This document shows, one piece after another, positions 41,783 through 50,056 of a stretch of DNA of 54,886 nt. The notes beneath the pieces are model-generated. The model saw only the letters and a list, made by a program, of their open reading frames with translations, had not been told where the DNA came from and searched no databases. The DNA comes from an uncultured Oscillospiraceae bacterium. Its GTDB lineage: Bacteria; Bacillota; Clostridia; Oscillospirales; Oscillospiraceae. The translations under genes were made by a program, and so were the position numbers. The stretch's first letter is position 1; every line of letters begins with the position of its first letter. The stretch lies in NCBI GenBank assembly GCA_948766235.1, contig CAQCFX010000005.1, positions 1 to 54,886 of the forward strand, written 5' to 3'.

Positions 41783-41821
41783 GGCGCGGAACCAGGTTCG
41801 TTTCCGGGCCGATTTTGTTTT
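41783..41821 (+). terminator. Riboswitch expression-platform terminator
   Basis: Stem GGCGCGGAA / TTCCGGGCC (41783-41791 / 41802-41810, one mismatch) is followed by GATTTTGTTTT. It sits between the aptamer and the permease gene. Confidence 0.7.
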
Positions 41822-41866
41822 CCCGCTCCGATTCTGCCAAGGAAAATTTTGGAGAGGGAGTTGTTT

Positions 41867-43300
41867 ATGGAGAACATTTTCAAGCTCAAGGAGAACGGCA
41901 CCACGGTACGCACCGAGATTGTGGCCGGCCTGACCACGTTCATGACGATGGCCTATATCATCGCCCTGAACCCCAACCTGCTCACCGGCTTCGGCGCGGA
42001 GGAGTGCGGCGGGCAGCCCCTGTGGAACGGCGTGTTCCTGGCCACCTGCATCGCCTCCGCCATCGGTATGTTCATCATGGCTTTCGTGGCCAACAAGCCG
42101 TTCTGTCTGGCCCCAGGCATGGGCCTGAACAGCTTCTTTGCCGCAGTGGTGGCCAACATCGTGGGCCTCACCGGCATGAGCTATGTGGCCAGCTTCCAGG
42201 CGGCGCTGGTCATCATCCTCATTGAGGGCATCGTGTTCATCGTCCTGTCTGTGCTCAACATCCGCGAGAAAATTGTGGACGCCATCCCCCTGGGCGTGCG
42301 CCTGGGCATCGGCCCCGCCATCGGCCTGATGCTGATGAACATCGGCCTGGGCTCCAACGCGGGCATCTACTCCGAGACCGGCGGCCCCTTCTTTGTCATG
42401 CGCGACTTCTTCGGCGCGCTCACCCCCAGCGCCGCCCAGACCGCCATGGGCTCCGGCTACGCCGCCATGGTGCTCACCGTGGTCACCATGTTCGTGGGCC
42501 TGTTCGTCATCGTGATTCTGGCCAAGTACGGCGTGAAGGGCGCGGTGCTGCTGGGTATGCTGGCCGCCTCCGTGCTGTACTGGATTGGCTCCTTCGTGTT
42601 CCTGCACACCAATCCCTTCGCCTCCCTGGCCACCGCCTCCTTCCTGCCCCCCTTCGGCGACATGGCCGCCACCACCCTGTTCAAGTTCAATTTCCAGGGC
42701 TTCATGGACATCGGCCTGTTCACCGTTATCACCCTGGTGATTACCTTCTGCATGATTGATATGTTCGACACCATCGGCACCCTGGTGGGCACCGCCTCCC
42801 GGGCGGGCATGGTGGACAAGGACGGCAAAATGCCCAACATGAAGGAGGCCCTGCTGGCCGACGCCGTGGGCACCGTGGCCGGCGCCTGCACCGGCACCTC
42901 CACCGTCACCACCTTCGTGGAGTCCGCCTCCGGCGTGGAGGCTGGCGGCCGCACCGGCCTGACCGCCCTGGTCTGCGGCATCCTGTTCCTGGCCTGTATG
43001 TTCATCGCCCCCATCGCGGCCATCATCCCCGCCGCCGCCACCTCCGCCGCCCTGATCTACGTGGGCGTGCTGATGCTCATGGGCCTGAAGAATGTGGACT
43101 TTAGCGATATGGACCAGATGGTGCCCGTGGCGCTGATGCTTATCGCCATGCCCATCTCCGGCTCCATCGGCCACGCCATCGGCCTGGGCCTGATCTACTA
43201 CACCGTTATCAAGGTGTTCACCGGCAAAGCCAAGGACGTGTCCGTGCTGACCTACGTCATCTCCGCTTTGTTCCTGGTGAAGTTCTTCCTGATTGTGTGA
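41867..43300 (+). CDS. NCS2-family purine permease (AzgA / PbuG-type)
   Basis: This 477-residue transporter has about 12-13 membrane segments. EIVAGLTTFMTMAYIIALNP and FVANKPFCLAPGMGLNSFFA are typical of AzgA-like guanine/hypoxanthine transporters, with the conserved substrate-site segment CTGTSTVTTFVESASGVEAG near residue 345. It would import guanine or hypoxanthine by proton symport. GGAGAGGGAG is 6 nt before the ATG at 41867. The guanine-like riboswitch in the leader agrees with the predicted substrate. Confidence 0.94.
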   Translation: MENIFKLKENGTTVRTEIVAGLTTFMTMAYIIALNPNLLTGFGAEECGGQPLWNGVFLATCIASAIGMFIMAFVANKPFCLAPGMGLNSFFAAVVANIVGLTGMSYVASFQAALVIILIEGIVFIVLSVLNIREKIVDAIPLGVRLGIGPAIGLMLMNIGLGSNAGIYSETGGPFFVMRDFFGALTPSAAQTAMGSGYAAMVLTVVTMFVGLFVIVILAKYGVKGAVLLGMLAASVLYWIGSFVFLHTNPFASLATASFLPPFGDMAATTLFKFNFQGFMDIGLFTVITLVITFCMIDMFDTIGTLVGTASRAGMVDKDGKMPNMKEALLADAVGTVAGACTGTSTVTTFVESASGVEAGGRTGLTALVCGILFLACMFIAPIAAIIPAAATSAALIYVGVLMLMGLKNVDFSDMDQMVPVALMLIAMPISGSIGHAIGLGLIYYTVIKVFTGKAKDVSVLTYVISALFLVKFFLIV

Positions 43301-43313
43301 CAAAAAGACGCTG

Positions 43314-43349
43314 AAAAAACTCCCTCCGCTTTGGCGGAGGGAGTTTTTT
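43314..43349. terminator. Bidirectional terminator
   Basis: Perfect stem AAAAAACTCCCTCCGC / GCGGAGGGAGTTTTTT (43314-43329 / 43334-43349) with loop TTTG lies between convergent genes. Confidence 0.95.
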
Positions 43350-44046
43350 ATACCGTTTCCAAATCCAGCTCCCGGCGGTAGCGGGCCATGGACTGGGCGA
43401 ACAGCTCCCCATTGGTGGGGGGCGTGTATGTAATGGCGTTGGCCCCGGCGCGGATGGTTTCCACAATGGTCTCGTCCGCAGGCCCCCCGGTGGCGATGAT
43501 GGGCACGTCGGGAAAGCGCTCCCGGATGGAGCGCACAATCCGGGGGGTGTTCTGCGCGCCGGACACGTTGAGGATGTCCGCCCCCGCCGCCAGCCGGGCG
43601 GCCACGTCCGTCCTTTCCGATACCACCGTGACCACCACCGGAATGTCCAGCACCTGCTTGAGCATGTGTACCACCTCGTTGCTGGTGGGGGCGTTCACCA
43701 CCACGCCGAAAGCGCCCTCGTGCTCGGCGTCGTTGGCCAGGTTCACCACCCGCATCCCCCGGGTGACGCCGCCCCCCACCCCGGTGAACACCGGCATATC
43801 CGCCGCCTGCATCACCGCCCGGTGAATGGCGGGCTGGGGGGTGAAGGGGTAGACGGCGATGATGGCGTCGGCGTTGATGTTGCGGATAATGGCCACATCG
43901 GTTGTAAAGGCCAAAGACTTTATCCGCCGCCCAAACACCCGAATGCCGGAGCATTGGGAAATGCAGGTGGGGATTTTGATCATATGGCTGCGCAGGGTTC
44001 CATCGTATTCCGGCACTGCCTTGCGGACGCGCAGTTCCTCTGTCAT
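43348..44046 (-). CDS. TIM-barrel protein of unknown function
   Basis: This 232-residue cytoplasmic protein has a (beta/alpha)8 pattern: DVAIIRNINADAIIAVYPF, VVTVVSERTDVAARLAAG, ADILNVSGAQNTPRIV and IIATGGPADETIVETIRAG, the last a typical phosphate-binding pair of C-terminal strands. The C-terminal loop YTPPTNGELF follows. Similar proteins in Firmicutes are loosely annotated as hydrolases. AAGGAGC precedes the ATG at 44046. It is probably transcribed with the DUF4015 gene 32 nt upstream. No specific function is assigned. Confidence 0.8.
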   Translation of the reverse strand: MTEELRVRKAVPEYDGTLRSHMIKIPTCISQCSGIRVFGRRIKSLAFTTDVAIIRNINADAIIAVYPFTPQPAIHRAVMQAADMPVFTGVGGGVTRGMRVVNLANDAEHEGAFGVVVNAPTSNEVVHMLKQVLDIPVVVTVVSERTDVAARLAAGADILNVSGAQNTPRIVRSIRERFPDVPIIATGGPADETIVETIRAGANAITYTPPTNGELFAQSMARYRRELDLETV

Positions 44047-44078
44047 GAGCCGCTCCTTCCGTATTCGGTGTAAATCTC

Positions 44079-45182
44079 TCAGCTGTACCAGCAGCCGTCC
44101 CCCGCCAGGCCCACGGGAGCCACCACCCGCAGGGACACGTCGTCCAGCCCGGCGGCGGTGAGAATCTCCCGGTAATGCTGCACGTTCACCGCCTTGTCCA
44201 GCCATATCCGGCCCGCGTTCTGGGCCAGCACGGCGGCGGTCATGCCGCTGTACACCGTCTCCCCGGGCAGCAAGCCCTCGCCGGCGTACACCGACAGGCA
44301 CACGCCCTGCTGCGCCAGCTCCCCGCTCAGCCGCTGCCAGAAGGCCGCCACGGGGACCGTGAGGTCCTCGGGGTGGTTGTCGCTGGTGGCCAGCACGCTC
44401 ACCTGGCCGTCGTAGGGATAGCCCGCGCTGTCCAGCAGAATCTCGTCAAAGCCCATCTCCGCCAGCTCCAGGCACAGCGCGGACAGATAGTCCGCCGCCT
44501 GCTGGTTGGCCGGGCTGGACCAGCACACCCCCACCCGGTCGTACCACACGTTGCCCCCCTTGGTCATGAGGGTGCCGATTCGAGAGTTGGCCAGCAGCGG
44601 GTCCTTAAAACACTGCACCCGGGCCACCAGGTACAGCTCCCCCGACTGGGCCAGCTCCCGCACCGCCTGGGCCGCCCGGTCGTCGTCGGTGTTGGCCCAC
44701 AGGCTGTCCGCCAGCGCCGACTGGGAGTGCCACGCCAGCCGGCCCGTGCCCGCCTTCATTTCCACCACCAGGGCGTTCCCCCCGGCGGCGGCCACCACCT
44801 GCGCCGCCGAGCCATCCCGCAGCTGGGCGGGCGTCACCGTCACCGCGCCGATGCCCACATAGCTGGGTTCCGGCACGGGAGTTGGGGTGGGGGCGGGCGT
44901 GGACGGCGCGGGAGTCTCCACGATAACCTCCACCGGCTCGCTCTCGATTACCACCGGGTCGCTCAGCTCCGGCGGCGGGGCGGACGGCTCGTCGGCAAGC
45001 CACGGCCAGTTGATTTGAATGCCGGTGGGCGTATATTCAATGTACTCGCCCATCAAATACATAAATGCCACGCCCGCCGCCAGCAGCACCGCCAGCAGCG
45101 CGATGATAAAAATCAGCACCGTGCGCGCCCGGCTGCGGCCCCGGTATTCCTGATAACCATACCGATTTCCCCGTCCGGCCAT
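44079..45182 (-). CDS. Membrane-anchored putative glycoside hydrolase-like protein (DUF4015)
   Basis: This 367-residue protein has a basic, Arg-rich N-terminus, one TM helix (about 22-44), a Pro/Thr-rich linker (TPAPSTPAPTPTPVPEP, about 88-105) and an external TIM-barrel-like domain of the DUF4015 family: GNALVVEMKAGTGRLAWHS, ELYLVARVQCFKDPLLANS, and EMGFDEILLDSAGYPYDGQV. The EILLD aspartate is a plausible catalytic-site residue in GH13-like barrels. GGGAGG is 6 nt before the ATG at 45182. A wall-polysaccharide role is inferred from topology. Confidence 0.85.
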   Translation of the reverse strand: MAGRGNRYGYQEYRGRSRARTVLIFIIALLAVLLAAGVAFMYLMGEYIEYTPTGIQINWPWLADEPSAPPPELSDPVVIESEPVEVIVETPAPSTPAPTPTPVPEPSYVGIGAVTVTPAQLRDGSAAQVVAAAGGNALVVEMKAGTGRLAWHSQSALADSLWANTDDDRAAQAVRELAQSGELYLVARVQCFKDPLLANSRIGTLMTKGGNVWYDRVGVCWSSPANQQAADYLSALCLELAEMGFDEILLDSAGYPYDGQVSVLATSDNHPEDLTVPVAAFWQRLSGELAQQGVCLSVYAGEGLLPGETVYSGMTAAVLAQNAGRIWLDKAVNVQHYREILTAAGLDDVSLRVVAPVGLAGDGCWYS

Positions 45183-45265
45183 GTAAATCCTCCCAATCAG
45201 CTGTATCATGTCTGCCCGCCGCCCTCTCCTGAGACAGGGCGGCCGCGCGGCAGTCTTTGCAATTT

Positions 45266-45276
45266 ATCTTACCACA
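45266..45276 (-). promoter_or_regulatory. Extended -10 promoter of the DUF4015 gene
   Basis: On the minus strand TGTGG-TAAGAT; no clear -35. A GC hairpin lies between it and the gene (about 45210-45245). Confidence 0.5.
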
Positions 45277-45347
45277 GCTTTGCGGGAGAATCCATATTAA
45301 AATCCAGTTTTTTATGAAATAATTGTGAATTGCCTTCCGGGCCGCTC

Positions 45348-45602
45348 TCACCGCACCGCCCATTGTGCCATGAGCAGCAGGGCAAACCCCGGCAGGCCCA
45401 GCGCCCCCAAAATCAGGCCGTTGAGCAGATTGACCCCCAGCTGGACGCCCAGCAGGGCTCCAATTCCCCGAAACAGCCACAAAAACACCAGCCCCAGGCC
45501 GGAGCGCACCGCCAGACGGCACAGCGCGCCCAGCGGGCGGCGGCACAGCGCCAGCACCACCACTGCCGCGCCCGCCGCCGCCCACCAGCCCCAGCCGGTC
45601 AT
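45348..45602 (-). CDS. bofA: Pro-sigma-K processing inhibitor BofA family protein
   Basis: This 84-residue small membrane protein has two or three hydrophobic segments (WWAAAGAAVVVLALC; GLGLVFLWLF; LLNGLILGALGLPGFALLL). In B. subtilis BofA holds the SpoIVFB protease inactive in the forespore membrane. The VNLLNGLILGALGLPG pattern is the BofA hallmark. Its ATG overlaps the DUF2508 stop by 4 nt (ATGA). The pair matches the yaaL-bofA neighbourhood. Confidence 0.9.
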   Translation of the reverse strand: MTGWGWWAAAGAAVVVLALCRRPLGALCRLAVRSGLGLVFLWLFRGIGALLGVQLGVNLLNGLILGALGLPGFALLLMAQWAVR

Positions 45603-45847
45603 CCGGCGTCCTCCCGCTCGGCCTCCAGCTGCTTGACCTGGCGCACATAATAGGAGTACCGGCTTTGCAGGGCGTTGATTTCGTAGACGCAGGCGTCTAC
45701 CAAATCCGGGTCGCTGTAGAAATTGAACTGCGCGTAGGCGTGGTTGAGCTGGGTCTTGGTCTCCCGCATCCCCGCCAGCAGCTGCCGGCGCTCCTCCTCC
45801 CGCATCGCCGCCGCCCGGCGGCGGCTGAGACGGACCGCTTCTGCCAT
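45599..45847 (-). CDS. DUF2508 / YaaL-like protein
   Basis: This 82-residue soluble, helical, charged protein (LSRRRAAAMREEERRQLLAG, LNHAYAQFNFYSDPDLVDAC, VYEINALQSRYSYYVRQVKQ) matches the YaaL family, which accompanies bofA in Firmicutes. Its function is not known. AAGGAAGG lies 8 nt before the ATG at 45847. Confidence 0.88.
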   Translation of the reverse strand: MAEAVRLSRRRAAAMREEERRQLLAGMRETKTQLNHAYAQFNFYSDPDLVDACVYEINALQSRYSYYVRQVKQLEAEREDAG

Positions 45848-45984
45848 GGGCTTCACCTTCCTTTCCCCGTGGACGGGCCGCGTCAGCGCGTCCCTTACCA
45901 AACTTTATGTATAGTCTGGGCAAATATTCCAATTCCTATACTTTGGAAAAGCCGCGCTTTGGAAAAGAAATTTTCGCATTCCTC

Positions 45985-46013
45985 TTGACAAGCGGGAAAT
46001 TTCTTGCTACAAT
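45985..46013 (+). promoter_or_regulatory. Promoter of tRNA-Gly
   Basis: TTGACA (45985-45990), 17 bp, TACAAT (46008-46013). Confidence 0.92.
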
Positions 46014-46026
46014 CCTTCTTGTCGCT

Positions 46027-46102
46027 GCGAGTGTAGCTCATCTGGTAGAGCGCCACCTTGCCAAGGTGGAGGTAGCGAGTTCGAGCCTCGTCACTCGCTC
46101 CA
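46027..46102 (+). tRNA. tRNA-Gly (anticodon GCC)
   Basis: A 76-nt cloverleaf has acceptor GCGAGTG/CACTCGC, D arm AGCTC...GAGC, anticodon loop TTGCCAA with GCC at 46060-46062, T arm with GTTCGAGCC, discriminator T and an encoded CCA. Confidence 0.97.
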
Positions 46103-46138
46103 AAATAAAAGGACTGCCTATGGCAGTCCTTTTATTTT
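46102..46138 (+). terminator. Terminator after tRNA-Gly
   Basis: Stem GGACTGCC / GGCAGTCC (46111-46118 / 46122-46129) is extended by A/T pairs (AAAATAAAA with TTTTATTTT). Confidence 0.93.
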
Positions 46139-46144
46139 GGGTTC

Positions 46145-46358
46145 GCGCCGCAAAGCGGCGCTCACCCTTCGGAGATTTTAATGCTCGGGCAGGCAAAGCC
46201 CGCCCTGCGCAATTCGCCGCTGCGCGGCGAATTTACGGCGCACCTGCGCCGCGGCCCAGAAGGGCCGCCTTTGGTGGACAACCCGGTCCCCGCCGGGCAC
46301 CTCCTTAACCATAAACCGCTTTTGCAAATTGCCCGGCCGCCTTGGCCGGGCAATTTTT
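46145..46358. repeat. Run of seven consecutive hairpins (non-coding)
   Basis: Between the tRNA terminator and the V-ATPase promoter there is no gene. Instead palindromes follow one another: GCGCCGC/GCGGCGC (46145-46161), GGGC/GCCC (46187-46201), AATTCGCCGC/GCGGCGAATT (46211-46233), CGGCGC/GCGCCG (46236-46251), CGGCCC/GGGCCG (46252-46267), CCCGG/CCGGG (46282-46297), and a terminator-like AAATTGCCCGGCC/GGCCGGGCAATTT plus TT (46326-46358). This resembles a mosaic of extragenic palindromic elements. Confidence 0.65.
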
Positions 46359-46419
46359 ATTTTTCCCCCGCCCCATTTCGACATCTCCTCCCTCTGTGTC
46401 TATTTTATCGGAATGGGGC

Positions 46420-46448
46420 TTGCGATTCCCACTCAAACGTGATAAAAT
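46420..46448 (+). promoter_or_regulatory. Promoter of the V-ATPase operon
   Basis: TTGCGA (46420-46425), 17 bp, TAAAAT (46443-46448), about 68 nt before the first gene. Confidence 0.8.
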
Positions 46449-46515
46449 TACCCCTATCATGGGAGGTTTTGCAAGCCCCAAATCCGCCTCCCACAAAGTG
46501 AAAGAGGTGAGGAAT

Positions 46516-46830
46516 ATGTCTTTAGAGGCCATCCAACAGGTCACCGCCGCCGAGCAGGCCGCCCGTGAGCAGAAGGCCCACGCTTTGGATGAAGCCAAGC
46601 GCATCGTCGCCGAGGCGGAACGAGCCGGAAAACAGCTCGTCGCCGACGCGCGCGCCCAGGCCGAGGAACAGGTGAAGGCGCTGCTGGCCGAAGCCGAAGC
46701 GCGGGCCGGAAAGCGGACCGAGCAGGCTCTGGCCGACAGCACCGCCCAATGTGAGGCGCTGAAGCAGACCGCCCGCGGCCGTCTTGACCGCGCCGCCGGC
46801 CTTATCGTGGGAAGGGTAGGGAACAGCTGA
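46516..46830 (+). CDS. ntpF: V-type ATPase peripheral stalk subunit (G/H, NtpF)
   Basis: This 104-residue protein is almost all coiled coil, rich in Ala, Glu, Gln and Lys with repeated AEAxR units (EAKRIVAEAERAGKQLVADA). It pairs with subunit E in the peripheral stalk. The start is the ATG at 46516 with GAGGTGAGG upstream; longer readings contain the promoter. It overlaps ntpI by one base. Confidence 0.88.
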   Translation: MSLEAIQQVTAAEQAAREQKAHALDEAKRIVAEAERAGKQLVADARAQAEEQVKALLAEAEARAGKRTEQALADSTAQCEALKQTARGRLDRAAGLIVGRVGNS

Positions 46831-48800
46831 TGGCAATCGTAAAAATGAAGCGGCTGCGCCTGCTGGGCCTGCGCTCTGACCGGGAGCGGCTGCTGCGTCC
46901 CCTGCAAAGCCTGGGGTGCGTGGAGTTCAGCGAGCCCGCCATTGACCTGAGCGACCCCGCCTGGGCCTCCCTGGCCAAGCCGGAGGGCGCCGGACTGGCC
47001 CAGGCCAAGGAGCAGTACCAGCAGCTGGACAATGCGCTGGACGTTCTGCGCAAATACGTCCCTGTCAAGGACGGGCTGCTCAGCGCCCGCCCCACGCTCA
47101 CCGAGGCGCAGCTGTTTGACGACGGCGTGTACGAAAACGGACTGGCCGCATCCTGGGACATCACCAATGCGGAGCGGGCCCTGGCCGCCTGTCAGGCCGA
47201 GCAGGCCAAGCTCCAAACTCAAAAGGCCTCCCTGGAACCCTGGCTCTCCCTGGACGTGCCCTTGGAGACCGAGGGGGACGCCACTGTGTCCATTTTGTTC
47301 GGCGCGGTGCCCTCCAAGGTGGACTTCGCCGCCTTTGAGGCCGCGGTGGGCCAGGCCGCCGAGCCGGCCCAGCTCTTCCCCGCCGGCAGCGACAGGGAGC
47401 TGCAATACTTCCTGCTGATGTGCCACGCCAGCGTGCTGTCCGACTGCACCGAGGCCATGCGGCCCTTCGGCTACTCCCGGGTCACCCTGCGGGGCTGGAC
47501 GGGAACGGCGGCGTACAACATCCGCGCGCTGGACAACCGCATCGCCGCCCTGGAGCGGCAGGCCCAGGAGCACCGGGACCACATCGCTGCCCTGGGTGAC
47601 AAGCGGGACCTGCTGCGCCTGTGCGCCGACCGCGCCTGCCAGGAAATCAGCCGGGAGGAGAACAAGGCCCGGCTTATCGACACCGACAGCGCCTACCTGC
47701 TGGAGGGCTGGCTGCCCGCCGACAAGGAGGGCGAGCTTTCCAAGCTGCTGAGCGGCTTCTCCTGCGCCTGGGAGACGGCTGACCCCGCCCCGGAGGAGTA
47801 CCCCCAGGTGCCGGTCAAGCTGAAAAACAATCTTATCACCCGCTCCATGAACACCATCACGGAGATGTACTCCCTGCCCGCCTATGACGGCGTGGACCCC
47901 AACCCCCTGATGGCCCCCTTCTTCATTCTGTTTTTCGGGATGATTATGGCGGACATGGGCTACGGGCTGCTGATGATTATCGCCTCGGCGCTGGTGCTTC
48001 TCAAGAAGAAGCCCAAGAACCCCAATTTTATGGAGATGATCTTCTGGTGCGGCATCAGCACCGTGCTGTGGGGCGCGGCCAGCGGCGGCTTCTTTGGGGA
48101 TATGATTCCCCAGCTGGTCACCATGCTCAACCCGGACAGCACCTTTGAAATGCCCGCGCTGTTCACCCCGCTCAACGACATCGTGGCCATCATGATTGGC
48201 TCGCTGGTGCTGGGCCTGATCCAGGTGATTACCGGCATGACCATCAGCGTGGTGAAAAAGACCATGGACGGCAATTTCATCGACGCGCTGTTTGCCGAAA
48301 TCTCCTGGTGGATTGTGCTGGGCGGCCTGGGCCTGTTCCTGTGCGGCAGCATGGTGGCGGGTCTGCCCCCTGTGCTGGCCACCGTGGGCAAGGCGATGCT
48401 CATCATCGGCTTTTTGATGCTGGCCATCGGCGGCACCCGGGAGGCCAAGGGCTTTGGCAAGCTCACCAGCTTCATCGGCATCATCTACAACGGCGTCACC
48501 GGGTTCTTCAGCGATATCCTGTCCTACATCCGTCTGATGGCCCTGATGGTGTCCGGCAGCGTCATCGCGTCCGTGTTCAACACTTTGGGCGCCACCACCG
48601 GCATCGTCCCCGCGTTTATCCTAATCTCCCTGCTGGGCAATGCCCTGAATCTGGCCCTGAGCCTGCTGGGCGCTTACGTCCACGACCTCCGTCTGCAATG
48701 CCTGGAGTTCTTCGGACGATTTTATAAAGAGGGCGGAATGCCCTATCAGCCCCTGTCCATCGACACAAAATACATTGATGTAATCAAGGAGGAAAATTAA
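46830..48800 (+). CDS. ntpI: V-type ATPase subunit I (a-subunit)
   Basis: This 656-residue protein has a cytoplasmic N-half (about 1-340, with coiled coils) and a C-half of about seven to eight TM helices. FFILFFGMIMADMGYGLLMI starts the membrane part, and the essential Arg of the ion half-channel is R568 in LSYIRLMALMVSG. It forms the stator that carries ions to the K ring. It is 1 nt from ntpK. Confidence 0.95.
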   Translation: MAIVKMKRLRLLGLRSDRERLLRPLQSLGCVEFSEPAIDLSDPAWASLAKPEGAGLAQAKEQYQQLDNALDVLRKYVPVKDGLLSARPTLTEAQLFDDGVYENGLAASWDITNAERALAACQAEQAKLQTQKASLEPWLSLDVPLETEGDATVSILFGAVPSKVDFAAFEAAVGQAAEPAQLFPAGSDRELQYFLLMCHASVLSDCTEAMRPFGYSRVTLRGWTGTAAYNIRALDNRIAALERQAQEHRDHIAALGDKRDLLRLCADRACQEISREENKARLIDTDSAYLLEGWLPADKEGELSKLLSGFSCAWETADPAPEEYPQVPVKLKNNLITRSMNTITEMYSLPAYDGVDPNPLMAPFFILFFGMIMADMGYGLLMIIASALVLLKKKPKNPNFMEMIFWCGISTVLWGAASGGFFGDMIPQLVTMLNPDSTFEMPALFTPLNDIVAIMIGSLVLGLIQVITGMTISVVKKTMDGNFIDALFAEISWWIVLGGLGLFLCGSMVAGLPPVLATVGKAMLIIGFLMLAIGGTREAKGFGKLTSFIGIIYNGVTGFFSDILSYIRLMALMVSGSVIASVFNTLGATTGIVPAFILISLLGNALNLALSLLGAYVHDLRLQCLEFFGRFYKEGGMPYQPLSIDTKYIDVIKEEN

Positions 48801-48801
48801 A

Positions 48802-49293
48802 ATGGCTGCATTTTTCGAGGCTTTCGGCGGTATTGGTCTGGCGTATTTCGGCGCCGCGATTGCGGTAGCCCTGTGCTGCATTGGCTCCGCCAAGGGCACC
48901 GGCATGGTGGGTGAGGCCGCCACCGGCGTCATCAGCGAAACTCCCGAGCACTTCTCCAAGTGCATGATTCTCCAGGTTCTCCCCGGCACCCAGGGCCTGT
49001 ACGGCATCGTGGCGTGGTTCATGGTTCTGCTGAAGCTGAACGTGTTCGGCGGGCAGATGGCCAACCTCACCATCCAGAACGGCATGGCCATTTTCTGGGC
49101 CTGCATGCCCATCGCGCTGGGCGGCCTGCTCTCCGCCATTGCCCAGGGCCGCGTGGCCGCCGCCTCCATCAACATCGTAGCCAAGCGCCCCGACCAGTTC
49201 TCCAAGGGCATCATCCTGGCCGGTATCGTGGAGTTCTACGCCATTCTGTCCCTGGTGGCCACCATCCTGCTGGTCATGATGTATCAGCTGTAA
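48802..49293 (+). CDS. ntpK: V-type ATPase proteolipid ring subunit K
   Basis: This 163-residue, four-helix protein is a duplicated proteolipid. The first half has LPGTQGLYG with L60, T63 and Q64, and the second has IAQGR with Q115 and VEFYAIL with E144. These correspond to the Na+-coordinating set of Enterococcus hirae NtpK (Leu61, Thr64, Gln65, Gln110, Glu139). Only the second half has the carboxylate. This predicts a Na+-translocating enzyme. GGAGG is upstream of the ATG. Confidence 0.95.
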   Translation: MAAFFEAFGGIGLAYFGAAIAVALCCIGSAKGTGMVGEAATGVISETPEHFSKCMILQVLPGTQGLYGIVAWFMVLLKLNVFGGQMANLTIQNGMAIFWACMPIALGGLLSAIAQGRVAAASINIVAKRPDQFSKGIILAGIVEFYAILSLVATILLVMMYQL

Positions 49294-49330
49294 GAAGCAC
49301 CCAAATTCGGAAAGGCGGTAAACCAAACAC

Positions 49331-50017
49331 ATGAACGGAATTGAAAAGATTACCGCGCGCATCCAGGAGGACAGCCGGAAGGAGATTGACGCCATCCTGG
49401 CCGAAGCCCGCGCCAAGGCGGCGGATATCACCGCCAAGGCCAAGGCGGACGCCCAGGCCGCCGGCGAGGAGGTCATGGCCCAGGGCCGGAAGGCTGCCGC
49501 CGAGCGGGAGGACCGCATGGCCTCCACCGCCCAGATGGAGTGCCGCAAGGCGGTTCTCGCCGCCAAGCAGGAGGTCATTGAGGAGGCGTTCCAGCAGGCT
49601 CACAAGCAGCTGCTGGCCCTGCCCCGGGAGGAATACGTGGCGCTGCTGGCCGAACTGGCGGTGCAGGCGTCCGTCACCGGGAAGGAAAAGCTCATCTTCT
49701 CCGCCCCCGACCGGGCCCAGGTGGGCAAGGCGGTGGTAATGGCCGCCAACGAGAAGCTGGCCCGTGCCGTCTCCCCCAAGCTGCCCGACGAGGTGACCAG
49801 CTCCAAGGCGGGCGCCATCCTGGACAAGGTGGTCACCGGCGCGTCCGCCGTTTTGAGCGGCACCGCCATGCTCACCCTGGCCGAGGAGACCCGCCCCATG
49901 GACGGCGGCTTTATTCTCAGCGACGGCGCGGTGGAGGTCAACTGCACCTTTGACACCCTGATTCGGCTTCAGCGCGGCGCGCTGGCCGGCGAGGTGGCCA
50001 AAGTGCTGTTTGAATGA
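49331..50017 (+). CDS. ntpE: V-type ATPase subunit E
   Basis: This 228-residue stalk subunit has an N-terminal coiled coil (about 1-95, ITARIQEDSRKEIDAILAEA) and a C-terminal globular domain with DGGFILSDGAVEVNCTFDTL, the typical subunit E ending. The ribosome site AAAGGCGG is rather far (about 13 nt) from the ATG, so initiation may be weak or coupled. Confidence 0.92.
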   Translation: MNGIEKITARIQEDSRKEIDAILAEARAKAADITAKAKADAQAAGEEVMAQGRKAAAEREDRMASTAQMECRKAVLAAKQEVIEEAFQQAHKQLLALPREEYVALLAELAVQASVTGKEKLIFSAPDRAQVGKAVVMAANEKLARAVSPKLPDEVTSSKAGAILDKVVTGASAVLSGTAMLTLAEETRPMDGGFILSDGAVEVNCTFDTLIRLQRGALAGEVAKVLFE

Positions 50018-50056
50018 CAAGTCCCCTTCAAACTGATGACGAAAGGGGGAAAAACC

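Noticed and set aside
41699..43954. 751-codon minus-strand frame opposite the purine permease
   Set aside because: Extreme Gly/His/Gln content, crosses the riboswitch and a terminator; codon-bias shadow.
45900..45960. Sigma-E-type sporulation promoter for DUF2508-bofA
   Set aside because: A TATACATA -10-like word is present but no matching -35 at the right distance was found.
46145..46358. Possible CRISPR-like or tandem-repeat array
   Set aside because: The hairpins differ in sequence and are not evenly spaced; no repeat-spacer pattern.
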